A stretch of 64,000 nucleotides of DNA, taken from Isoetes taiwanensis (taxonomy: Eukaryota; Streptophyta; Lycopodiopsida; Isoetales; Isoetaceae). The stretch spans positions 5,513,001 to 5,577,000 of the forward strand of contig JAJEKV010000049.1 of assembly GCA_021234155.1 (NCBI GenBank), given 5' to 3'. The translations under genes and the position numbers were made by a program. Below, piece after piece: positions 11,089 through 23,115 of this stretch; position 1 is the stretch's first letter, and every line of letters begins with the position of its first letter. The notes beneath the pieces are model-generated. The model saw only the letters and a program-made list of their open reading frames with translations. It searched no databases and was not told the origin of the DNA.

Positions 11089-11491
11089 CTAGATTGACCT
11101 GAACTCTAACTCCTGCAATGCCTTGGCGGTATGTTTGTCTACATCTGCAATGATCCCTACACACCTTTCAGGGTCTACGTCATATATACTAGTGATTGCC
11201 TGCCATAGATGTTCCTCCACAGGAGGCGAAGAAGAGGCAGGCCTTGAAATAGCCCCTGTAAAATTAGGGCATGTTCCTCCGTTTCGGATGCTCAGAAGGC
11301 GTTCTAGAAGGGTTTGATGCAGAGAACATGGAAGTGCAGAGGCCACATCTTAGTTTTACTGCCTTAGCAGTTCCAGTGTCACTTTGGACCAAAATAGGCT
11401 CTAAATGTGACCAATACCATGCTCCTTTCCTCACTGCCTTGGCCGACCTATCTTCATCTCGCCCACTTCCAAGCGTTGTAGTTGTTGCCAT
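11089..11491 (-). pseudogene. Fragment of a plant BED-zinc-finger, hAT-transposase-derived protein
   Basis: On the minus strand, ATG at 11491-11489 begins MATTTTLGSGRDEDRSAKAV and continues KGAWYWSHLEPILVQSDTG, KAVKLRCGLCTSMFSASNPS and RTPSEHPKR. This is the BED-type zinc-finger region of a conserved plant family of domesticated hAT transposases, where the motif normally reads ASNPSRTASEHLKRGTCPNF. An extra base at plus-strand 11278 breaks the frame; beyond it GTCPNFTGAISRPASSSPP follows. It then jumps to LWQAITSIYDVDPERCVGII and AKALQELE, which resembles a much later part of such proteins, and stops at 11091-11089. About 15 residues before KGAWYW and several hundred in the middle are therefore missing. 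It reads as an internally deleted copy, not a working gene. Confidence 0.68.
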
Positions 11492-11879
11492 GGAAAAATA
11501 ACACCCCCTGTTTCTTCCCAACCACTTGCCGACCGCTTCTCTTCTAAAACACGTAAACAAATACTGCTTTTTCTTCATCCCATATACAATTGCCCTGTTT
11601 TTGAGCCCGGCTTTTGGCCCATGCCCATGCCTCGAAAGGGATTAAATCCACTCAGAATCGCAGAACACAACAAGAGGGCTAAAGATCTCGCCCCGGATCA
11701 CCTGTGGTCCGAGACTCGGGTTCCATGATTCTCGGGCTAAGGATCACGGAATCAAGCAATGCCGGAGCGCTCATAACCTTGCAAATCAAGCCAGGCCAAA
11801 AAGGGCAAAAAAATCGCCCACATTAAAAGCTTTTCCTTCGCCTTGGCTCCGCAGATTGCGTTCTGGCTCCTCGCCGGAG

Positions 11880-11969
11880 ATGGCTGTGGAGTTTTTCAAA
11901 ACCCATGACGATTCTCGCGGCATCCGCACCAAACCGGCGGTTGGGCCTTCTTTTCTACAATTCCCGTAG
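11880..11969 (+). CDS. 29-codon candidate first exon, unknown
   Basis: A GC-rich leader-like stretch (11840-11879) precedes ATG 11880, which opens a frame beginning MAVEFFKTHDDSRGIRTKPA and ending at TAG 11967-11969. It lies about 200 bases upstream of the erlin exons on the same strand. I could not find a splice combination that joins it to them in frame. It may be the start of a different captured gene or chance. Confidence 0.2.
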   Translation: MAVEFFKTHDDSRGIRTKPAVGPSFLQFP

Positions 11970-12167
11970 TTTTACCCCATGCACGGAAGTAGGTGTTTCG
12001 ACTTGAGTCCGTTCAAGGCCTTCCAAGTACGATACATAAAAGGGCCGATCACTCCACCTAAAGTACCAAAACTGAGGATCCATCTTATAGAAAATATTGC
12101 CAGTGAATCCTTATCCTTTATGTCTGTGTTTCTAGATTATTGCAAATAATCTTACTGTCGTATGCAG

Positions 12168-12586
12168 GGTCATGAAGGAAGGAGAAGCAAATAAGCTCAA
12201 ACTTACACCTGAATTCCTGCACCTTAGGTTCATCGAATCAATTGCAAATAACACAAAAATGTTTTTTTGGCGAAAAGATAAACACGGTACTTAATTTCCT
12301 TTCTGTTAAATATTGGGGCAATTAAGTATCTATTATTGAGGTGGACATATAAGTCTTATTGCCGTAGTTGGGCTTCGCCAGTAAGGTCAAGACTTATTGG
12401 AGATTTTGGTATTTTAGTGAATTATGGTAGTTACGACAATTTTAAAGGACTTTGTGTATGCTTATTTAATATAATATTCCTAACTGACCTGTCTGCAAAC
12501 GTGTTCTTCATTTACAGATTCCTAGCATGATTCTGGATCAGAGATTTCTTGGCAGTCGTACTGAAGTTCAACTACATGATTCATGA
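12168..12586 (+). pseudogene. Erlin-like (SPFH/prohibitin-domain) protein, last two exons only
   Basis: Exon at 12168-12286 (after TATGCAG, before GTACTT): VMKEGEANKLKLTPEFLHLR, FIESIANNTKMFF. Exon at 12518-12586 (after TTTACAG): IPSMILDQRFLGSRTEVQLH and a stop at 12584-12586. These match the C-terminal signature of erlins (EAEANKLKLTPQ..LE.KFIEAIA.NTK..FG..IP.M.LDQR). Erlins are ER-membrane proteins that form ring assemblies and take part in ER-associated degradation in animals. A run of seven T at 12262-12268 breaks the frame; with six T the exon reads FFGEK and its phase fits the next exon exactly. The upstream SPFH exons are absent, so this is a captured 3' gene fragment. Confidence 0.82.
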
Positions 12587-13495
12587 TTTAGTTTGCTAAT
12601 AGTTCCAGGCTTGATGAAGATGAAAATCTGCTGTTAAAAATGGTCTTTGGTTTGAAGAAGTCAAACAACAATTCTTCATGTATATGTAACCCTTTGTTAA
12701 CCCCTCCTAAAGAGAGTGTCAATTTTCAAAAATTGAAGCAATTTTTTATATACTGGTCTTCTTGGCCAATGCTTAAGCCATTTTTGCTTCTTGGAAAATA
12801 GTTGGATAAAAGAATGCTCTGAACTGGGGGCACTTAAAATCAATGGAAAGGACATGAATTAAGAGCAACTAATTGTTCATGTGTAATATTTATGAGATAA
12901 TTGCTCAGATATACAACTTAGTTGTTCCATGCTTGATGAAACCTTGGTATAGGTTTTTTGTGATTTGTTGGGTAAATAGTTAAAATGCTCGGGATACTGA
13001 TTGTAGACTTTCATATTGGCATTCATATTGCATATTGCCAAAAATCGTTCATATCGGCATTCATATTAGATATTGCCAAATTAACACTTATACAAGCATT
13101 TGGTGGCTTGAGAGTTCTATAGATAGATAGATCGAAAACTGGCTTCCTTTTGTGAAAAATGACTATTTATTGTAACTTATATTCGCTTTGTAACCATTGC
13201 CCGGTGTTTCATTACTCAAAATGACTTTAAAGAAAAAACCCTTTGGAATCTTTAAACCAAGGAGCAATATGCATGACTACTTTTTAAGAAAATCAAATGT
13301 CATTCCATACATTGAGACTATTTCCATGCTCAAAATGCATTTGACCTAGCTAGAATGGTTCCTATGAACTAAAGCCTTTAGAAAGTAAGTCAAATACATT
13401 TGTAATTGCATACTTAAGTTCGCCTCTCATCTAAACTATATTCAAGAAACACAAAGCAGATAACTACATCAACTACAAGTATTATGTTGCCAGAC
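12587..13495. other. AT-rich intergenic region with a small tandem duplication
   Basis: At about 13011-13080 the phrase TCATATTGGCATTCATATT plus TATTGCCAAA occurs twice with about 42-base spacing. A short (GATA)n run lies at about 13122. No gene was seen. Confidence 0.4.
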
Positions 13496-13524
13496 AAAAA
13501 TCCAGCCAATGAGTGAGTCGGTAG

Positions 13525-13600
13525 AAGATAAGATAAGATAAGATAAATTTTTACGTCCACGGGAACCCAACGGGTTATGGGACGACACATGCAAGGGCAA
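13525..13600 (-). mobile_element. SINE-like 3' end with (TTATC)n tail
   Basis: Read on the minus strand, GGGTTCCCGTGGACGTAAAAAT is followed by repeats of TTATC (plus-strand GATAA run at about 13528-13548). It shares the GACGTAAAAAT plus short-tandem-tail layout with the element at 1.7-1.84 kb. Only the 3' end is evident. Confidence 0.35.
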
Positions 13601-13685
13601 CAGCCCATCTAAAACCTGGGGACTTGGCTACTGCAAACAAGTTTCTTTGCTGACTCACTTCTATACACATAGCGGATCGAGAAAG

Positions 13686-13726
13686 AGAAATGTTCACGGC
13701 GGCCTTGGCCGCCGCGATAAATTTCT
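13686..13726. repeat. Second copy of the GC-rich foldback (CACTA-terminus-like)
   Basis: It is nearly identical over about 40 bases to 10588-10628, with one base changed in the outer stem (CACGG for CGCGG). AGAAAT and ATTTCT flank it as in the first copy. The two copies have the same orientation about 3.1 kb apart, so they do not form an obvious element with inverted ends. Confidence 0.5.
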
Positions 13727-13739
13727 TGTATATATAATG

Positions 13740-16700
13740 AACAAACAAGAATGCCAAACCAATAAACCTTTTTTTTTTCAACGCAAGATATTAGTATCTT
13801 AAGCAAAGGATGCAGACAGACTTGCAATGCTGAATACAGTATATTCAACTCCTACCATGATTAACACAATGTGTTCGGCTGTTTACAATAAAGGATCCAA
13901 ATTCTCAACATTAAACTGCTATATGGGGAAGATCTGCAGCAGTCTTAAGTGGCAGAAAATAAATGGAAGTCTTTTTTCGTAAAGATCCACAAGTGAGAAA
14001 ATACAAGTAATCAGAGCTACCAAATGACATTGCTTTGATGTAACATCATGTCGTACCAACTGTCCAGCAATTACACTGAAGAAGCTGAAGATGAACTAAC
14101 TAAATTGCCCGCATAATTCCAAATCATGTAGCATTCTGTGAAATAGGGATACAGGAGCTTTCAAAGGGCATCTGCAGTGAAATGGAGGACTTAACCTTTT
14201 TTCCTATACTCCTACGTCTTGATAACCGACTTGCAAGAAACCTAATATATGCAAGTAATATGCATGGAGCCAATTGTGCAGATCATTCTCACAGTTTGGC
14301 TATGGCAGAATAAAACCATAGGATATTGTGCAAGTCAATTCGCTTAGTCTAGTGATGGTAGAGCAGATGTGAATTTTCTATATCCATGGCAGAAGCAGGT
14401 CATAAAAGATTTTCTTCACAGCAATCCTATGTAGAATTAGATAGCCATACATTCATATCTCTCAAACAAACAAAAAGTTCAAAAGCTTTTTATTCTTAAA
14501 TCCAAAGTTTTATTTTGTTCTTTTCTGACCACAAGATGAAAACAATGTAAACTTTTCTAAGAATCAAGCAAGTCTAACAAACCGCGCCATAGTCACCTTG
14601 ACAACCAGTAGAACAGAAGTGACAACCATCAACTTCAATGCTTCTACAGTATATACTACTGAGTCTGGAGCATAGTCAGGAAGAAGCTGCATCAAGATTA
14701 GGAGGAATCACGTTTAAGAAATACCTCAAGACCATGATATGCAGAAGCCATGGTAGTTGATATCCTGTTGATTACCAATTTTATTAGAATGCCATCAGTT
14801 TAGAACTACAATAATACTGTAACTCAACTAATAATGAAAATGACATATTGACCTGCCATCAATTCCGGACCTCAATATTGTAATTCAACTAATGAAGAAA
14901 ATGATATATTGACCCGCCATCCATTTTGGGCCTCAGCTCCACCCTTGATTGCATCTTGAAATGCAGGCTACCTTCAGATATTTGTCTCTTCTTCAACATC
15001 TCATTGCCTGCAAGTGCATTCAATAAACTTGAACCTATAAACATCCACCATTAATCTTCAAGGAGTGCATTAACGTAACTGGATGGTCCATTTTGCAAAA
15101 TTCTTGCTGCTATAGAAAATTATAGATGTAACTAATTTTTCTTTTAAAAATGTTGACTGTTATCATTATCTTTACGTATAACGATAGGTTTTGCCATCAA
15201 GCTTGAGGATACAAATCATAGAAGTAATCAGGATTTTGGTGGTCCAATCACATGGGGCGGCACTTATTTCAAAGAAGGGAAACCAAACAATAAGATTTCT
15301 TTCTTGATAAGAAGGAAAGCAGAGGTAAAAAAAAAGAGGTGAGCTGGAGGGCCCAGGCATTGGCAAGCCTTCTATAGAAGCAAAAATAAGCCCAACCACA
15401 CTCAATTTAATATCTCTATCCTAGATCTACTTATACAATTTTGTCCCAATGATGTTAATAGCCTTGAGTGGCAATCGCCAAGGCTAACCTTCGAAGGGAT
15501 TGGTCATATGTTTGGTAGCATGTTCCCAAAGGCACTGCTGCTTCCTCATATTTTTTCCTATTTCCATTCCCTAAGGCGTTCTTTCAGAAAGGTAGAGTGG
15601 TCTAGCAGACATTCAAGAGTCCAAGGGGTCTTGACACAAATGCATGCATGCTTGTGGGTTTGGTGTGCTTTAAGTGGATCATGAACCCAAAGGCATAAAA
15701 ACTAGCTTTGAAGAAAGTTGAACAGTCTGAGGATGAGGATGGGTTTGGTGTGGTTGATTTTGGGGGATATGCGTCCCCCCTTGGTGTTGAAGTTACTGCT
15801 CCAATCTCAGAATACTCCAAATGACAATAATTTTTCCATTTTATGCATTTAGGATTGGTGGTCATTTGCATCTTTAACGCCATTAAAAATGTGATCTATC
15901 TATCCATCTTACCCCCCCCACCCCCCACCCAAAAAAAAAAAAAAAAAAACTAGCAAAAGGCACGCCAGAGGCCATAGAAAATAAAGGCGTAGGAAAATTA
16001 GAGCAAGGTTGGATAGCAAAAGAGAATTGAATTATTTTTTTATTTGGGCAAAACTGTATTGAAATTTGAAGTAGCATATGTTGTTTGGATAATTTAGATG
16101 GTGCCCCTCCATTTAAGGTACCAGTGCCGATATAGGAAGTGGCTTGTTTTGCGTAATCATAAGCATGCCTTATATGTAGTGGCGAACTTTGGTTTCAAGG
16201 TTTAATGGTGCTACCTACTTTGGCAAGGGTTTCAAATCCTCTTACGAAGCATTTTGTGAAGCTAGTATTTCTTAACTAGATTATACTTATATAAGAAACT
16301 TTTTGACCTTTGCTAAATAGTTTGAAAATGCATGCTAGAACATGCAGACATTAATTTTTCTAAATTCATAATGCTTTCCTTTTCTTAACAATGAAGTTTA
16401 GAACCCATATTGCATGATGGATTTAAAGGTATTGAAGATGAAACAAAAGTATGGGCTCGCTATGGCAATCAACTAGGCCTCTATTTTGGGGCCTACAAAT
16501 GTTGACATTGGGCCTTACAAATCATGCACGAGAGACAACAAATCCGAAGAGTAGTGAGCTTTTGTTTGAAGACACATCAAAGAATTAGTTGTTGTGATGG
16601 AGTAGATGATGAAACCAAAAAGTAACTTGCAGACTTGGCATATGAGATGCAACAAATGTTGAAACCCATCAAATGACTCCCTAGATAAGATGCACATCTT

Positions 16701-16900
16701 TGTAAGTAAACATTTGAATCGCTTTTTCTGAAGAATGACATAAATTTAAACCATAACTAGATTAGACATAAAGACAAACAAAAAGACTTTAACATTGAAG
16801 CTTTTCGGAGTTCGTTTTGCAATCAAGCCTCTCTAATCTTGTTGGGCAATTCACACAATTTTTCATAAGGTTTGCCTTGTTTGCAAGATCTTTTTCATCT
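13740..16900. other. AT-rich intergenic region
   Basis: No gene recognised. A diverged tandem duplication of about 63 bases (TTGACCTGCCATC / TTGACCCGCCATC with CAACTAATNATGAAAATGA-type context) spans about 14812-14935. A C-rich/A-rich tract lies at about 15911-15949. Confidence 0.45.
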
Positions 16901-16901
16901 G

Positions 16902-17112
16902 ATGATAATATTTACAATTGATAACATTTGAAAGTATAGGAAAGACAAAAAGATTGTATAAAATCAAGCACAAAAAAGACACTAAAAGTAATCAAATTAA
17001 AAGCCAAAGACAATGATAATATTTACAATTGATAACATTTAGAAAGTATAGGAAAGACAAACGAACATAAATCAAGCACAAAAAGACACTAAAAATAATC
17101 AAATTAGAAGAA
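16902..17112. repeat. Tandem duplication, ~108-bp unit, two copies
   Basis: The phrase GATAATATTTACAATTGATA begins units at about 16904 and 17013. Both continue through GAAAGTATAGGAAAGACAAA and ATCAAGCACAAAAA to TAATCAAATTA. A partial third piece (AAAAGTAATCAAATTAAAAG) follows. Confidence 0.7.
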
Positions 17113-17516
17113 AATGACGCTTAAAAGTAATCAAATTAAAAGAAGAAAACGTGGGCTATGGTTATTCCAATAACTACTCACTTTGTTGGGCAAATTCGGT
17201 AGAGAAGGTTTGTTCGGTTGAAACTAAGAATTTCAAGGGTTGAGTTAACACATTGCGGGGAAAAAATTCGGTAGAGTTTTATGCATATTTGTATAAGAGT
17301 AATACAAATTTCCGATTGGGAACCTAAAATATCAGGGCTATTTGATGCCATAAGTAGGAAAATTTCCGATTGGGTTTGGAAAAACTTTGCCCAACGACAA
17401 CCTCACAACAAGGAAAAAACCATTTTCTTACTACCTTGGCTATTTAAGTAGATGCCCATCGCTAACAACAATCTTTATGAAGCTCTCAAAACAAGTCACA
17501 TTCTAGTTCTAAGCAA

Positions 17517-17780
17517 ATGGCCGAATGCCAAGAAAGAATAATGGCTTTTAAAATTTATGCTCCCTTAATAAACGTGTTAGTAAGTTTAAACATGATGGCT
17601 AATCGGATGAATGGGATGTTCAGCCACATAGTAAAAGAACGGCATTGTGATCAACCTTGCCTAGAATCGCGAACAAAGCTAAAGATGAACGATCTTGGCA
17701 AGAAAAACAAAGGCTATAAGCCCAAAGTACTCAAAGGAGAGGTCGCCAAATTTAAAAATGCAGAGCTATCTATGGAATAG
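17517..17780 (+). CDS. Hypothetical 87-aa ORF
   Basis: ATG 17517 (context AAGCAAATGGCC) to TAG 17778-17780; begins MAECQERIMAFKIYAPLINV and is lysine-rich at its C-terminus. No domain was recognised and no neighbour supports it. It may be chance or a fragment of a mobile-element ORF. Confidence 0.2.
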   Translation: MAECQERIMAFKIYAPLINVLVSLNMMANRMNGMFSHIVKERHCDQPCLESRTKLKMNDLGKKNKGYKPKVLKGEVAKFKNAELSME

Positions 17781-20700
17781 AAGAACCACAAAGAAACTCT
17801 AAGTAAAACTTAAGTGATTGTTATAGAAGAGGACAACCAAGGGCTCACAACTCAAGACAAAGTCATGCACAATACATTTTGGAAGATAATTTATTTCTTC
17901 ACGCTAGTGATGGTTTAATAAAAACGACTCCACAAAATGTTCTCATCCTTACATCTTTTTCTTTCTAGATTGGAGATAAGAAGGCGGGTTCCATTTAATT
18001 TGTATAATAACCAAAATCGGGTGGAGAATGGAGATAGTGTGGTGGCCATTTTAGCCCCATTTTGTTTGACCTTCAATCAATCAAAGGTAGATCAAAATAC
18101 GGTTGGGCTTTTTTTCTTCAAACGTTATTCTTGAGTGGCCAATTTTTAGGCCCACATTTGTCTGCATGATTTTAATGGCAATTCGCCTCAAATAGATTAG
18201 GCAAGTCGAGTTTTCTTTTTTAATGTAAGCCGGAAGTGTTTTTCTTTGGGGTTCGAATTACAATAGCTTCCTTTTCCTAAGAATTTCTTATCTCCAACAC
18301 AAGGATTTGTAACTCGGAATTGTTTATAGAGCATCTTGGCCTTGCATATCCTAAACTAATTGGCCAAAAACCACGATCTTTTGGGAGACTTTCCTTTGGA
18401 TTCATTCGCCCTATTTCTGGCATGCAGTATCTTCTATTTTTTATCTCGTGTACTTTATTCTTTTGCAAGATATGCCAAAAGCCAAGGGCAAAACCAAAAT
18501 CATCATATCTTGAGAGTTGATATTGAATATAAAATGTGCCGATCTTTTTTCGGTGATCTTTGAGTGGAAGGCAAATGTGGGTCTACGGCCAGAGAACATA
18601 GATGTTCACAATTTTTCCCAACCCATAGCTTGGAAGGACCAGACCTCCATAATCACATGGAAACAACGGTTTCATCCTTTTAAGACCTCCATAGCTTGGA
18701 ATACCCCTGGTTGGTTAGATCGGGAAAGCATGGAATGATTTGATGTAGGGACTCTAGACCATCCGCCATGGCACGGAAGAGTTTTGAGGAAAGAAAAGCA
18801 TCTCAAAGAGACAAATGTGATATCAATGGGCCGAGCATCCTGAGCAAAAAACGGGGAAAAGAAGTGTCGCGGTCATGTCTTTGGCACATGTAAATATTAC
18901 CTTAATTATTTTAGAAATGAAGAAAAAATGAAATTTGTTCGGGTTCTCAATATCTCGCGCAGTAAAAATTTAGCACTTATTTTTAAAGAAACATAGCAAA
19001 ATGTTACATGCTTTATATATGGTATGATATATACCATTTTGACTGTTCAAGGAATAGTTTGAAAATCATATAAGAATGGCGTGGAAAAGGGGGTTTGACC
19101 CATCATAGATTGGTCGCGGATGGTGGAGAACATAGAGGGAATAAATGTGAGAATATTATGCCAATCAATGGCCACAATTTCATAATAAGAGAAAACAATC
19201 GAAAAGATTTCTATGATAGTTATGACAATGTTGACGATGTTGACATTTTGCTATGATCTTGATGAGTGGCAAAAGAAAGCCCTCGCTATAGACAATACAA
19301 CCCTTTTATTTTTGTATATAATAATAATATAATGATGATGATGATGGTAGTAGTGATGAAAGTAAGATAGTAAGGATCAAGACATATGAGGTAAGCTTAA
19401 AGCCAAGCAAATGCCATAAGCTAATAGTAAGAGACATCTTTGTTAGAAAAGCCAATTAAAGAGATCTTTAAAGAATGACATATCTATTGATATGGGCACA
19501 ACATGAAGTATGGGTGACATAAAGTTAAAACAGGAAAACTTGAAAAATAATCTTTTACCCGTACATTTAGCAAGATATTGGCCTATTCAACAATGCCACA
19601 ATCCTTTTCATACCACAATCCTTTCTCATACGATTTTCCTTTTCTAGCTTAAAAAAGATTGTATAAACTTGTCAACAAAAACTGCATGTTTCTATAACAA
19701 CATGATTCAAAAATCCTAACGAAAGCATTTAGATTCGCTATATTTTGTTTTTACTACAAAGATGCACATGTAACAAAGATGATTCCTTTCTTGGACAATG
19801 ATCATTTATATTTGGCTATAGTCCTAGTATAACAATTGTTGCACAAACAAATACTTATATTGTATGTGGGTGTATGGTTACAAAACTTTGATGAAGCTGA
19901 CGCATACAACACTCCTAAGAGATCTATGGTGACTAGGTTGATTTCTCACATGTACAAGGCAATTGGACAAGATGGTGACACTGTGATCCATATGCTCTAT
20001 GGTTGGTAAGATTTTGTTACCATAATTTGCATGCGGGGTCTAACATCTTACCACTATATAGAATTTTGCCATTTAATTGAGCAAAATTAAAAGCTTTTGA
20101 ATAAGATAGATGAAGTGAATTCAATTGCAAGAAGCATAAAGGATGAAAGGATATTTTTTTTTTTTTGCAAGGGGTTTTCCAAAAAGTTGCATGTTGCTAA
20201 GATAATTCAAAACAAGTCCAAACCTTTTCACTCAAAGCTTATGTCCGGAATGAGATATATTGCTCTTCTTATCTTGATCAAGGTCACTAAAATCATGATA
20301 TTACATGACTTAACCGGCTAGTTCTTTAATAAAAAATAATTTAAAGATATAAAATGCTATAGAAGCTTTGTTAATTGTTATGGAATAACCCGCACAAGGG
20401 CTAAAGATAAACATGCCATCCCTAGGTTTTGTTGATTATAAACATGCCATCATTTCATTTCATTTCATTTCATTTTTATCATTGATAAACCATTTCAAGC
20501 CTTAACTTTGAAATGCTAAAACAAAAACTTATTTGATTGTTATGAAGATGGGAAGAAAAACCATTTGGTCATTGAAGCAAGGTTACATATATGTAAGACA
20601 TGAACCAATATGTATAATGATAAATGACACTATAGTGATGACTCATTGAGCAAAAAACAATGGTGTCCTTCATTAGGTTGGGTTAGAATGGTTCTAATGT

Positions 20701-21820
20701 GAATGAAAAGAAGGTAACATTTTAACTTGACTAATGAAATTCAAGATGCATGGAATTATTATGGAGATATTCTTGACCTTCAATCAAGAAGGTGATAAAC
20801 TAACAGTTTTAGGAGCTTGACAAAACACATGATGTGCATAGGATATTTCCACATTAAAATGCATATTAATCAATGCATCGGTCAAATAGATAAGGTTTTT
20901 TTTTTATAATGTAAGCATGAAGTGTTTTACCTTGATCTAACTAACAAGGTTGGCACAAAAAAGGAATATTAGATAGGTGAAAATATAGCACTTGACATTC
21001 TAACTCCATTTTTGTTTATAAAGGGTAAGGACTTCCATAAAAACTTAGCCTAAAGGGCCGGACAAAATTTTGAAATTATAATATTTCGGGAGACAACATC
21101 AAAATCATTCGCCTAAAAATACATGGCATGCATCCTCCATGCTAGCCTACATCTCGTGTACATATCCATTTCATTGTGAAGGTTGCAAAACTTCCTACAT
21201 TGCATTTGTCATTTCTTGATGTAAGCATGAATCTGTTTCCCAAGTCCAAATGAATTGATTTGGTGATGCAGAGAGTGCATAACCAAATGCAAAACTATGA
21301 GCCTTAAAGCTATAGATGTTTTTCACAAAGTTTGGAGTGGTAGCATAATGAGAAGAATATACAATAAACATTCCAAACAACTATATTCCTTTTAGGGTGC
21401 AAGCATCTTCAAATCTAATATGGTTAGTTATAAAGCATGGAATGATTTGATGTATCTTTAGAAAAGATAGTTGAAACGATGGAAGAGTTTTGAGGCCCCA
21501 ATAGCATATCTAAGGGACAAATGTGATATCATGTTAAAAAGGGACTTGGGCTAAATACTAGTAGAGATTATTCAAACTCCCACATGTACCAGGGATAGTA
21601 TTTCCCTTTTCAAAAAGGAAATTTGTTACAAGAGTCAATATATGTGTATAGCAAACATTTATCACATTTGAACATGCTCCATAGCCAAAATTTCTAGCAC
21701 ATGCATTCCTTAAATTGATACCATCTTCAAAGGATTTGGATTAAGCAAAGAATATAAGAATGACTTTGTTTGGAAGGATCTCTTTGCTCGAGGTCCAACC
21801 CGATCTTTGCTATGCAAACA
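17781..21820. other. AT-rich intergenic region with dispersed repeat pieces
   Basis: No gene recognised. Blocks at about 18728-18825 and 21434-21530 share GGAATGATTTGATGTA, GGAAGAGTTTTGAGG and GACAAATGTGATATCA in the same order, so they are two diverged copies of one dispersed element. A (CATTT)n run lies at about 20451-20476 and poly-T at about 20153-20167. Confidence 0.45.
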
Positions 21821-21823
21821 ATA

Positions 21824-22062
21824 AGGGTGGATTTTTCTATGAAATGATGTCGATAATTGTTTTTGGCATAAAAAGGAAGTTTGAATGACTAATAATCGTA
21901 AGACCCGAATGCTAGACCAGTGCATTTTTTTCAACATGATTGGTGTGGATTTTCTATGAAATGATGTCGTCAACTGCTAATGGCATAAAAAGGAAGTCCG
22001 AATGAACGAATAACAGAAGACCTGAATGCTAGACCAGTGCATTTTTTCAACATGATTGGATT
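21824..22062. repeat. Tandem duplication, ~121-bp unit, two copies
   Basis: GGATTTTTCTATGAAATGAT / GGATTTTCTATGAAATGATG followed by TGGCATAAAAAGGAAGT and GAATGCTAGACCAGTGCATT occur twice in direct orientation. Confidence 0.7.
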
Positions 22063-22767
22063 CTACTCAATTAGCAATCTTTCGAAACCAGATTAACAAT
22101 GGAAAAAGGTAATGCCTAGGAAAAAGAAAAATATAGTTTAATCCTGATCTGAAAATTTGAGGAGAGTAACTTATTTATGAGACCTACTGTATGAGACCTA
22201 ATGAACCCGATAGTAGGTGAGAAAAACTTGCTGCCCTGTTGTTTTGCATCCTGGTATTCATTGTATAATACAAATGAAGGGCGCTTTCGCTCTTACCAAG
22301 TTTAGCATGTCCAAAAATAATTGCATTCCATGTATAATCGGTCGGGTTTTGAATTCCTCACAAATACGTAATTTGCTTCAAAGAAGATTTCCACTTGAGG
22401 CAAAACAAAACAGACATGACAATTAGCCAAAATCTAAACCAATCAAGCCCACTATGAAGCATAAGGGGATTTACTACCGCCAAGTTGAGCATCTTGCAAT
22501 TTTGTGCACTCGTAAAAGCATCCGATGTGCAAGGGGCTTGGAAATGCTATGCCTAGCAAATCGGGCCCAACCATACCAGAGCAAATGTAGATATGGAATA
22601 CGATGAATTTGTGGGGCAATTTAAGGAAGCTGCTGCAACACAATTTGGAGATGTGGGCATGACCGCAAGAGCATAGATCGGCATAAAAATCATTTTCCTC
22701 CGGATAAATGTTCCAAACTTGGGTCGTAAAATCTAAAGGTGGAGGGACAGCCTACGGTGAAATGCAA

Positions 22768-22775
22768 TATAAAAG
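22768..22775 (+). promoter_or_regulatory. Candidate TATA box of the PRMT4 gene
   Basis: AATATAAAAGGGCACGG is a good plant TATA context, about 350 bases ahead of the first plausible ATG (23116). No other support. Confidence 0.3.
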
Positions 22776-23115
22776 GGCACGGAGTTAATTTCTCCGACCG
22801 GGCCGATCCATAAAAAAAAATTATCCAACAAAAAAAAAAATACATCCAACTCAGTTTTGGCAGAGGTGGACATGTTACGTGGATAGCCTATGTTACGTGG
22901 ATAGCCTAGAATTGCAAGGAGGGTTGCACGCTGGGTTAGGCTGGCGTGCTAAAAAAAAAAAATTAAAAAATAAAGTGTTTCATATGCCACCTTGGTTACC
23001 ATAACTAAAGGAAAGGGTTTTTATTTTACAGTGTTCGCATTGGTTGTTATCCACTTTGCCCTAAAGTTTCGCCAGAACCTCCAAAGGCCGAACTTTGGTC
23101 CGAGCTCCTCTGCTA

